A stretch of 64,000 nucleotides of DNA from Rhizobium sp. CIAT894. GTDB lineage: Bacteria; Pseudomonadota; Alphaproteobacteria; Rhizobiales; Rhizobiaceae. Positions 56,438 to 64,000 of this stretch are shown piece after piece (positions within the stretch are counted from its first letter, which is position 1; every line of letters starts with the position of its first letter). Under the pieces are notes generated by a model that saw nothing but the letters and a program-made list of their open reading frames with translations, was not told the DNA's origin and searched no databases. The position numbers and the translations under genes are program-made. The stretch spans positions 2,359,001 to 2,423,000 of the forward strand of contig NZ_CP020947.1 in NCBI RefSeq assembly GCF_000172795.2. Reading direction: 5' to 3'.

Positions 56438-59400
56438 CTATGTCGGCAACGTCACCGTTGCCGCTTCCTGCCCCGCCGGAGCCTCCTCGTTTACACTCTC
56501 CGGCCGCTTCGTCCTCAGGAGACGCAGGACGAAGACGAAGAAGACCGGAACGAAAAAGATCGCCAGCGCCGTCGCCGACACCATGCCGCCGAGCACGCCG
56601 GTGCCGATCGCATTCTGGCTGGCAGCACTTGGCCCGGTGGCGATCGCCAGGGGCACCACGCCTAAGGTGAAGGCGAGCGAGGTCATGATGATCGGCCGGA
56701 AACGCAGACGGGCGCCTTCGATCGCCGCCTCCATCAGCGATTTCCCCTCGGCAAAGCCATCCTTGGCGAATTCGACGATGAGGATGGCGTTCTTCGCCGA
56801 CAATCCGATGATCGCGATCAGGCCGACCTTGAAATAGATGTCGTTGGACATGTCGCGGCTCATCACCGCGAGCACGCAGCCGATGACCCCAAGCGGCACG
56901 ACCAGCATCACCGACAGCGGGATCGACCAGCTCTCGTACAGCCCCGACAGCAGCAGGAAGACGAAGAGGATGCTGAGGCCGAACAGCAACGGCGCCTGCG
57001 ATCCCGATCTGAGCTCCTCCAGCGACTGGCCGGTCCATTCGAAGCCGAAGCCGTCGGGAAGCTCCGAGGCCAGCCGCTCCATTTCGGCAATAGCCGCGCC
57101 CGATGAATATCCGGGCGCCGGAGCACCCGAAATGCGTACGGAGGGATAGCCGTTGTAGCCGACGATCTGTGCCGGCCCCTTCTGCCACTCGGCGACGGCG
57201 AAGGAGGAGAGCGGCACCATGCCGCCGCTCGCATTGCGGACATTGAGCTTCATCAGGTCTTCGGCCTGCAGCCTGCTCTTGTCCTGCGCCTGCACAATGA
57301 CGCGCTGCATACGGCCGGAATTCGGGAAGTCGTTGACGTAGCTCGAGCCGAGATTGGCAGTGATCGTGCTGTTGATGTCGGCAAAGGCGACGCCGAAGGT
57401 ATTGGCCTTTTCGCGATCGATGACGAGCACCGTTGGGCCGAATCCGGCATGCCTTCCGGACGGATACCAGCGATGATGGGGTTCCCGGATGCCTTGCCGA
57501 GCAGCATTCCCGCCGCCTCGGTCAGTGCCGCCTGGCCCTTGCCCCCACGATCCTGCAGGCGGAAGGTGAAGCCGTTGGTGGTGCCGAAGCCTTCGATCGG
57601 CGGCGGTGACAGCGCGAAGGACATCGCATCCTTCAACGCGAACAGCTGCATATTGGCGCGGTTGGAGATTTCCTGCACCGTATTGCCGGCGCCGCGTTCG
57701 GCCCAGTCCTTGAGGGTCACGAAGACCAGGGCGGCATTCGGCCCCTGACCAGAAAAGCTGAAGCCCTGGATCGCGACGACATTGGCGACGGCCGGTTCCT
57801 TCTTGAAGATCGCCTCGATGCTTTCGAGCGAGGCCACCGTGCGGTTGCGGCTTGCCTCCGGCGGCCCCTGCACGTCGACGATCAGGAAGCCCTGGTCCTC
57901 ATCCGGCACGAAGCTGCTCGGCAGGTTGACGAAGAGGTAACCGAGGCCGACGACGAGCGCGACATAAACGGCCATCACCCGCCAGGAGCGCTTGGCCAGC
58001 CCTTCGACGGTGCGGGCATAACGGCCTGTCAGCCGGTCGAAATTGCGGTTGAACCAACCGGCGATACCCTTCTTGTCGTGATGGCCCTTGATCGGCTTCA
58101 GGAAGGTGGCGCAGAGCGCCGGTGTCAGCGACAGCGCCAGGAAGGCCGAAAACAGGATTGAAACAACCATGGTCAGGCTGAACTGGCGGTAGATGATGCC
58201 GGTCGAGCCGGGGAAAAACGCCATCGGCACGAAGACGCAGGAGAGCACCAGCGTGATCCCGAGGATGGCGCCGGTGATCTGCCGCATCGCCTTTTTGGTC
58301 GCCTCCTTCGGCGACAGCTCCTCCACCGCCATCAGCCGCTCGACGTTTTCGACGACGACGATGGCGTCATCGACCAGAATGCCGATGGCAAGCACCATCG
58401 CGAACATCGTCAGCACGTTGATCGAGAAGCCGGCAGCAAACATCACCGCAAGCGTCCCGAGCAGCGCGACCGGCACGACGAGCGTCGGAATGATGGTGTA
58501 GCGGAAGCTCTGCAGGAAGATGAGCATGACGATGAAGACGAGCGCGACGGCTTCTGCGAGCGTATGCGCCACCTTTTCGATCGATGCGGAGACGAAAGGG
58601 CTGGTGTCGTAGGGAACGGAATATTCGACGCCATCAGGGAAGAAGCGCGACAGTTCCTCCATCTTCGCCTTGACCAGATTGGAGGTGCTGACGGCATTGC
58701 CCGTCGACGACAGCTGGATGGCGATCGCCGCACTCGGCTGGCCGTTCAGCCGGGTAGAAAAGCTGTAGCTCTCGCTGCCCTCTTCGATGCGTGCGACGTC
58801 GCGCAGCCTGACGTTCGAGCCGTCGGCATTGGCGCGCAGAACGATGTCTCCGAACTCCTTGGTATCGGTCAGTTGCCCCTTGACCAGCACGGTCGCCGTC
58901 AGGTCCTGGGAGACCGGATTGGGCGCCGCGCCGATCTGGCCTGCCGCGACCTGGGCATTCTGCGCCGAAATCGCCGTGCTGATATCGGATGCCGTGAGGT
59001 TGAGGCCGACCATTTTGTCGGGATCGATCCAGATACGCATCGCCCGCTGCGAGGCAAACAGCTGCGCGCGGCCGACGCCGTCGAGGCGGCGCAGCTCGCC
59101 GATGACATTTCGGTTGAGATAGTCGCCGAGCGCCACCTCATCGGTCTTCCCGTCCGTCGACGTCAGCGAGATGAACATCAGGAAGCCTGATGACGCCTCC
59201 TCGACCGTGATGCCCTGGTCCTTGACGGATTGCGGCAGCCGCGGCTCGACACGGCGGATGGCATTCTGAACGTCAACGGAGGCTTGGTCGATATCCGTGC
59301 CTGCCGCGAAGGTCGCAGTGATCGTCATCGCGCCCGAGGTATCGGAGGTCGACTCGAAATAGGAAAGATGCTCGACCCCGTTCAGCTCTTCCTCGATCTG

Positions 59401-59589
59401 GCGGGTGACGCCCTGATAGATGTCCTGCGGCGATGCACCGGGATAGCTGGTGGTGATGCTGAGCTGCGGTGGGGCGACCTTCGGATACTGGGCGACCGGC
59501 AGGAACGGCAGCGCGATCAGGCCGGCGATGGAGATGAAGATCGCAAAGACCCAGGCAAGGATCGGGCGATCGATAAAGAAACGTGCCAT
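56438..59589 (-). pseudogene. RND (HAE1-type) multidrug efflux permease, split by a one-base frameshift
   Basis: The first 716 or so codons give a normal AcrB/MexB-like start (MARFFIDRPILAWVFAI), transmembrane segments and the FAMVLAIGILVDDAIVVVENVERLM helix-4 motif. At 57431-57440 the frame shifts: it reads GMPDSA then nonsense, while the other frame continues LVIDREKANTFGVAFADINST and finishes the protein (LSVMLVVPLGVIGCVLAV, SLMEAAIEGARLRFRPIIMTSLAFTLG in pieces). Both parts together give about 1048 residues, the right family length. One missing base in a GGGCCC run would explain it, either a real mutation or a sequencing error. The fusion-protein gene upstream is intact. Confidence 0.9.
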
Positions 59590-59594
59590 CGATC

Positions 59595-60773
59595 TTACTC
59601 CGGCTTCTTGGCGTCACCGGACGCGACTTCGCCATTACGCCACTCTTCCGGCGCGACCTTGGCGCCCGGCTGCAGTTTCTGCACACCGTCGACGACCAGG
59701 CGTTCGCCGGAGGTCAGGCCGCTTTCGACCACCCATTCATTGCCGGAGGATTGCCCGAGTTCGACATCGCGTGGCTGCGCCACGTCTCCTTCCTGCACCA
59801 CGTAAACCTGAGCCTTGCCATCGGCCGCGCGGATGACGGCGCGTTGCGGGATGAGGATCGCCTTCTCCCGAACGGCCAGCTCGATGCGGACTCTGACGTA
59901 AAGACCCGGCAGCAGATCGCCCTTGGGATTGGGAAATTCGCCGCGTAGGGTGACCTGGCCCGTCGTCGCATCGACGCTGGCGCTGCGGAAGAGCAGCTTT
60001 CCGGCCTGGCCGTAGACCGTGCCGTCGTCGAAGACGAGTTTGATGTCGGCCTTGCCTGGTTCCGTCGAGGCGAGGCTGCCGTTCTCGACCGCCCGCTTCA
60101 GCGCCAGCAACTCGCCGGAGGATTGCGTGAAGTCGGCATAGACCGGATCGATCTGCTGGATCATGGCAAGAGCATCACCGGCGTCGGCCGTCACCAGCGC
60201 ACCTTCCGTCACCAGAGCACCGCCGATGATGCCCGATATCGGCGCCCGGACTTCGGTATAACCGAGATTGATCTTCGCCTCGTCGAGCGCTGCCTGCGCC
60301 AGCGCGACATCGGCATCCGCCTGGGCAAGGGCGACAGCTGCCGTATCGTATTCGATACCGCTTGCGACATCGCGGTCGCGCAGGGACTTCTGGCGGTCGA
60401 GCTGCAGGCGGGCGTTGGTCTGCGTCGCCCTCGCGCGCTCGAGGCTTGCTTCGGCACTTGCCACCCGGACCCGGAACAGCGCCGGATCGATCCGGTAGAG
60501 CACATCGCCCTGGTGAACGAGGCTGCCTTGCTCGAAGACCCGCTCCTGCAGAATGCCGGAAACCCTGGCCCGCACCTCCGATACGCGTGTCGCGGCAATA
60601 CGGCCCGGCAGTTCGCTAACGACGGGAACGGAGCGCGCCTCAAGCGTCAGGACACTGACGGCAGCAGGCGGCATCGCGCCGCCTTCCTGAGCGTGAGCCT
60701 GCAGCCCCGCACCGAGCAGCAGCGCCAGAATGAACGTGTAACGCAATGATTTCGTTCGAAGAAGCATGTTCAT
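59595..60773 (-). CDS. RND efflux membrane fusion protein (HlyD/AcrA type)
   Basis: 392 residues. A signal peptide (LLRTKSLRYTFILALLLGAG ... AHAQ) leads to the biotinyl-lipoyl domain, coiled coil and beta-barrel: VRARVSGILQERVFEQGSLVHQGDVLYRIDP, then LGYTEVRAPISGIIGGALVTEG. It lacks a lipobox Cys, so it is soluble or otherwise anchored. It joins the pump to an outer-membrane channel, which is not encoded here. ATG 60773 with AAGG; ATG 60767 is possible. It is five bases before the pump gene and divergent from tetR. Confidence 0.9.
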   Translation of the reverse strand: MNMLLRTKSLRYTFILALLLGAGLQAHAQEGGAMPPAAVSVLTLEARSVPVVSELPGRIAATRVSEVRARVSGILQERVFEQGSLVHQGDVLYRIDPALFRVRVASAEASLERARATQTNARLQLDRQKSLRDRDVASGIEYDTAAVALAQADADVALAQAALDEAKINLGYTEVRAPISGIIGGALVTEGALVTADAGDALAMIQQIDPVYADFTQSSGELLALKRAVENGSLASTEPGKADIKLVFDDGTVYGQAGKLLFRSASVDATTGQVTLRGEFPNPKGDLLPGLYVRVRIELAVREKAILIPQRAVIRAADGKAQVYVVQEGDVAQPRDVELGQSSGNEWVVESGLTSGERLVVDGVQKLQPGAKVAPEEWRNGEVASGDAKKPE

Positions 60774-60881
60774 CAGCCTTCTGGATGGCGCATTGTGGTG
60801 CCCAAAAACACAGCCCGCCGACAATGACGTTCGGCGGGCCTCCTGAGCCGACAGGTAGTCGATATTTTTTCGATTTTCAAG

Positions 60882-60899
60882 ATACCTACCGGTTGGTAT
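60882..60899. promoter_or_regulatory. Near-perfect palindrome, likely TetR operator
   Basis: ATACCTACCGGTTGGTAT is an 18-bp palindrome with only one mismatched pair, centred between the divergent efflux and TetR genes. It overlaps the first possible ATG of the TetR gene (60898), which suggests the real start lies downstream. Confidence 0.65.
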
Positions 60900-61566
60900 G
60901 ATAGCAAAACCGTTTCACGAGATCCCATGGCACTGCGATCCCGAGAGTGATACTGACCTCTTGGGCGCCCTCGTCACGAAGCGCCGCACGAACACGGATC
61001 GTCCATTGATAAATAGCCCCCGAAACAGAAAGAAACAGCCTGATGTCGTGCGGCAAGCGCTCCTCGATTGCGCCACAAAACTGGCGCTCGAGCATGGCCT
61101 GGCTGCCGTCAGTCTGCAGGCAGTCGCCAGTGCTGCCGGCGTGACCAAGGGAGGTTTGTTTCACCATTTCCCCAACAAGCAGGCTCTCATCGAGGCCGTC
61201 TTCGACGGGATGATGGAAAATCTGGATCGCGAGATTGACGAGGAATTGGAAAAGGACAAGGGCGGGCACGGCACATTCACCCGCGCCTATGTCCGCACTC
61301 TGTTTGCCGACCGCGCTCAAAACAACAGTCCGTGGTCGGCGCAGACCATGACGGTGCTTGCCGACCCCTACTCAAAGAGCCTCTGGCACAAATGGATCGA
61401 TGACCGGCTCATCAGGCATGCCGCAACCGACACGGGAACCCGGCTCGAAATCGTCCGCCTGGCGGCGGACGGGGCATGGCTTGCCCATGTTCTGAGACCC
61501 GACGGAGATCCCGGGTCCGACGACGCGGTCCTGCTGCAGGAATTGCTCGATATCACCGACGGGTGA
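60898..61566 (+). CDS. TetR-family transcriptional regulator
   Basis: Up to 222 residues. The TetR DNA-binding helix-turn-helix is at about 50-96 (VVRQALLDCATKLALEHG then AASAAGVTKGGLFHHFPNKQALIEAVF in part). The C-terminal ligand-binding half is of unknown specificity. The N-terminal 45 residues before the domain are atypical and Arg/Asn-rich; TTG at 60961 may be the true start. Divergent from the RND operon with a shared operator, it probably represses the pump and itself. Confidence 0.85.
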   Translation: MIAKPFHEIPWHCDPESDTDLLGALVTKRRTNTDRPLINSPRNRKKQPDVVRQALLDCATKLALEHGLAAVSLQAVASAAGVTKGGLFHHFPNKQALIEAVFDGMMENLDREIDEELEKDKGGHGTFTRAYVRTLFADRAQNNSPWSAQTMTVLADPYSKSLWHKWIDDRLIRHAATDTGTRLEIVRLAADGAWLAHVLRPDGDPGSDDAVLLQELLDITDG

Positions 61567-61598
61567 CAAGCAATCCGCCTGTCACCAGCCGAAGACAC

Positions 61599-61635
61599 GG
61601 AGCGCTGCGCGTTCTGCTTGACGCGCAGCGGCTCC
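61599..61635. terminator. Bidirectional terminator hairpin
   Basis: GGAGC-GCTGCGCGT pairs with ACGCGCAGC-GGCTCC (one bulged base) around an 8-nt loop between the convergent TetR and oxidoreductase genes. Confidence 0.6.
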
Positions 61636-61663
61636 TTCGACTTGCTGGTATCTATCGCTCCCC

Positions 61664-63103
61664 TCAGGCAGCCCGCACGACCGCCGTCGGTTTCACATTC
61701 TGGTTCATGCGGAACAGATTGTTCGGATCATAACGCAGCTTGATTTCGGCAAGCCGGGCATAATTGGCGCCGTAAGCCATTTCGACCCGATCGGTCTCAT
61801 CCTCCGGCATGAAGTTGATATAGGCGGTGCCGACGGCAAGCGGCTTGGTTGCCTCGAACAGCTCGCGCGCCCAGCCGATGCAGCTTGCGTCCATGCCGCT
61901 TTCCCGCCAGCGCGCATGCACATTCATGACGAAATGCGAACTGCGCTGCGGAAATGCGGTAGCCTCGGTGGGGATGCGGCCCGCGGCTCCGCCGACATGG
62001 CCGACGAATATTTCGCACTCCGGCCCCGGCAGTTTGCCCACCGCGTTGAGCAAAACGTCGATTGCCGAATCCGAAAGCGAAGCAAAATCCTGGCTCTTCC
62101 AGTAATTGCGCGCACCCGGTGTGAGCAGCGGATCGAATGCCTGCTGCCAGCCGGTGAACGGCACCGGGCCAACGACGTCGGCAATGGGTTTTCCGATCGC
62201 ACGCAATCTGGCCGTTGCCTTTTCCCCGGCCGCCACGTCCCCGCAGTAACACATGGCAAGCACCAGGACCTCCTTGCCATGCCATTCCTCCGGAAGAAAC
62301 GGCAGCGGCGGCGCCTGGCGCATCACCACCCAGCAGGTCAGTTCATCGGGTGCGGCTTCCAGCGCCTGCCGATATTCCCTCAGCACCTTCTCCGCGTCAG
62401 TGAAAGGATGCACCACCAGCCCGGCGAGAACCTCTGTTTTGAGCGGGTTGAGCTGGAACTCGAAGGAGGTGACGACACCGAAATTGCCGCCGCCGCCGCG
62501 CAGTGCCCAGAAGAGATCCGGCCTTTCCGTCTCGCTCGCCTTGACCAGTTCGCCGTCGGCCGTCACCACATCGACCGAAAGCAGATTGTCGACGGTCAGT
62601 CCGAATTTGCGGGTCAGCCAGCCGAAGCCGCCGCCAAGCGTCAGGCCGGCGATGCCGGTCGTGGAATTAATGCCAGTCGGCAGTACCAGCCCGAAGGCCA
62701 TCGTTTCCTGGTCGACGTCGGCCAGCGTCGCGCCCGGCCCAATCCAGGCGCGACGTATCTCAGGATCGACGCGCACCGATTTCATGGCCGACAGGTCGAT
62801 GACGATACCGCCCTCGCAGACGGCGTTGCCGGCAATGCCGTGGCCGCCGCCCCGCACCGAAACGAGCAAGCTGTTATCGCGCGCAAAGCGCACGGCGCGC
62901 ACGACATCGGCCGCCCCGGCGCAACGCGCGATAAGCCCGGGCCGGCGGTCGATCATCGCATTCCAGATCGCCCGCGCCTCATCGTAATCCACGTGTTTGC
63001 CGGTCAAGAGATTGCCGCGAAATCCGGCGGCAAAGGCATCCATGGCCACGTCATTGACCATCGTCTGCCCTTTTTGCAGGGTCGTCAGGTTCAAATTGTC
63101 CAT
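61664..63103 (-). CDS. FAD-binding oxidoreductase, berberine-bridge-enzyme type
   Basis: 479 residues. A PCMH FAD domain is shown by VRGGGHGIAGNAVCEGGIVIDLS, where the His is the usual site of covalent FAD attachment, then GLTLGGGFGWLTRKFGLTVDNLLSVDVVTADG. The C-terminal BBE domain ends NYARLAEIKLRYDPNNLFRMNQNV. The family oxidises sugars, alcohols or alkaloid-like substrates with O2; which is not known here. ATG 63103 follows GGAGGAAATC; another ATG at 63115 lies ahead of that site. Longer antisense-open frame to the right is read-through over the malic enzyme. Confidence 0.88.
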   Translation of the reverse strand: MDNLNLTTLQKGQTMVNDVAMDAFAAGFRGNLLTGKHVDYDEARAIWNAMIDRRPGLIARCAGAADVVRAVRFARDNSLLVSVRGGGHGIAGNAVCEGGIVIDLSAMKSVRVDPEIRRAWIGPGATLADVDQETMAFGLVLPTGINSTTGIAGLTLGGGFGWLTRKFGLTVDNLLSVDVVTADGELVKASETERPDLFWALRGGGGNFGVVTSFEFQLNPLKTEVLAGLVVHPFTDAEKVLREYRQALEAAPDELTCWVVMRQAPPLPFLPEEWHGKEVLVLAMCYCGDVAAGEKATARLRAIGKPIADVVGPVPFTGWQQAFDPLLTPGARNYWKSQDFASLSDSAIDVLLNAVGKLPGPECEIFVGHVGGAAGRIPTEATAFPQRSSHFVMNVHARWRESGMDASCIGWARELFEATKPLAVGTAYINFMPEDETDRVEMAYGANYARLAEIKLRYDPNNLFRMNQNVKPTAVVRAA

Positions 63104-63346
63104 GATTTCCTCCATGCGACCGGCGCCCCGCACCGTCGCGGCCGGCATTTTGCGCTTGCGGGAGGCGTCAAACAAGTTTTCCAAAAGGATTAGTACCGTG
63201 ATGACAATACGCCAGGCCCATCCGCAGTGCCCTGCCCCTCCGCGTGCGCTCGACGAAAACTTCTCCCAGCCCTCATTTCCATACTGTCGCCCGTATCCGA
63301 TTGATGTATGGAGGGAACTCCCAAAAAGACGTGCACGGAGGCGGCG

Positions 63347-64000
63347 ATGGATAACCAAGAAAAATCCAAGACGGAAAAGAACCTGACGAGCGGCGATCTC
63401 GACGAACAGGCGCTCTTTTTCCACCGCTACCCCCGCCCCGGCAAGCTGGAGATCCAGGCGACCAAGCCGCTCGGCAATCAGCGTGATCTGGCCCTTGCCT
63501 ACTCGCCCGGCGTTGCCGCACCCTGCCTTGCGATCCGCGACAATCCGGAGATGGCGGCCGAATATACCTCGCGCGCCAATCTCGTCGCCGTCATCTCCAA
63601 CGGCACCGCCGTTCTCGGCCTCGGCAATATCGGCCCGCTCGCCTCCAAGCCGGTCATGGAGGGCAAGGCCGTGCTCTTCAAGAAATTCGCCGGCATCGAT
63701 GTCTTCGATATCGAGATCGACGCGGCAAGCGTCGAACAGATGGTCTCCACCGTTTCCTCGCTGGAGCCGACCTTCGGCGGCATCAACCTCGAAGACATCA
63801 AGGCGCCGGAATGTTTCGAAGTCGAGCGGCGTCTGCGCGAGAAGATGAAGATCCCCGTCTTCCACGACGACCAGCACGGCACGGCGATCATCGTCGCCGC
63901 CGCGATCCTGAACGGGCTGGAACTCGCCGGCAAGGCGATCGAAAACGTCAAGATCGTCGCCTCAGGCGCGGGGGCGGCCGCCCTTGCCTGCCTCAACCTG
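63347..64000 (+). CDS. NADP-type malic enzyme, N-terminal part (cut by window edge)
   Basis: The first 218 residues are present. It oxidatively decarboxylates malate to pyruvate. The N-terminal malic domain is clear: [69 protein letters not shown], and the metal/substrate motif [18 protein letters not shown] then [17 protein letters not shown]. In rhizobia such enzymes (tme, dme) carry a C-terminal phosphotransacetylase-like domain, outside this window. Which of the two it is cannot be told. GGAGG precedes the ATG. Confidence 0.93.
   Translation, partial: MDNQEKSKTEKNLTSGDLDEQALFFHRYPRPGKLEIQATKPLGNQRDLALAYSPGVAAPCLAIRDNPEMAAEYTSRANLVAVISNGTAVLGLGNIGPLASKPVMEGKAVLFKKFAGIDVFDIEIDAASVEQMVSTVSSLEPTFGGINLEDIKAPECFEVERRLREKMKIPVFHDDQHGTAIIVAAAILNGLELAGKAIENVKIVASGAGAAALACLNL

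Noticed and set aside
61664..63877. 737-codon version of the FAD oxidoreductase
   Set aside because: The extra N-terminus is antisense to the malic enzyme; the start at 63103 has a good ribosome-binding site.

Overview
The window reads as chromosomal DNA of a Rhizobium species (R. leguminosarum / R. etli group, order Hyphomicrobiales). The evidence is the high-GC coding bias, the rhizobial housekeeping set (recA, alaS, icd, cckA, a short-Cys dksA), a giant growth-pole-ring type coiled-coil gene known only from polar-growing relatives, a TTG-N11-CAA recA operator of the type described for R. etli, and two long palindromic intergenic repeats of rhizobial style. No tRNA, rRNA, CRISPR array, prophage or transposase was seen. 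The assignment is by recognition, not by database search.

Layout. 1-4.6 kb: tail of a GNAT acetyltransferase, two tandem inositol-monophosphatase-family genes, ttcA, glsA and rpsD. 4.8-10.7 kb: a HerA-type ATPase, murI, trmJ, a FUSC-family membrane protein and a secreted protein, all on the minus strand. 10.9-14.2 kb: icd, a GNAT acetyltransferase, a glutathione S-transferase and an AraC/GyrI-like regulator. 14.4-18.6 kb: a 136-bp palindromic repeat, alaS, and recA with its SOS operator. 18.7-25 kb: pseudouridine breakdown pair psuK-psuG, a 44-nt inverted repeat, cckA and a FliO-domain gene. 25.3-27 kb: a DUF1062 gene whose 3' end is fused tail-to-tail with the 3' end of dksA, then a SixA-type phosphatase. 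27.1-30.5 kb: ycjX-ycjF and a small secreted protein. 30.5-33 kb: the folP-folB-folK operon, a divergent DUF922 protein and a possible small RNA. 33.4-41.8 kb: a 2Fe-2S ferredoxin, an HPt protein and the 2325-residue growth pole ring protein, with CtrA-type boxes between the last two. 41.9-45.7 kb: an isochorismatase-family hydrolase, a stand-alone class II aminoacyl-tRNA-synthetase-like protein, a D,D-carboxypeptidase and a GAF-GGDEF-PilZ protein. 45.9-49.9 kb: a complete Mla/MCE-type lipid transporter operon. 50-56.3 kb: a dipeptide epimerase, an MFS transporter, an LpxH-like phosphoesterase, a small lipoprotein, a phosphoglycerate-mutase-like phosphatase, a ClpP paralogue and an ArsR-SRPBCC pair. 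56.4-61.6 kb: an RND efflux operon whose pump gene carries a single-base frameshift, with a divergent TetR regulator and its likely operator. 61.7-64 kb: a BBE-type flavin oxidoreductase and the start of a malic enzyme.

How the genes fit together. Several loci concern the cell envelope and polar growth: murI, the D,D-carboxypeptidase, dgcA, the Mla system, LpxH-like, the growth pole ring gene and cckA. The CtrA-type boxes ahead of the ring protein, with cckA elsewhere in the window, suggest that the CckA-CtrA circuit times its expression; this is inference. The folate, pseudouridine, ArsR-SRPBCC, Mla and RND clusters are co-oriented, tightly spaced operons. The rest is ordinary single-gene housekeeping chromosome.

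The least ordinary features are the 44-residue (four 11-mer) repeat array in the giant gene, the dksA/DUF1062 tail fusion, the stand-alone class II synthetase-like core, the candidate structured RNA near 33.2 kb and the frameshifted RND pump.
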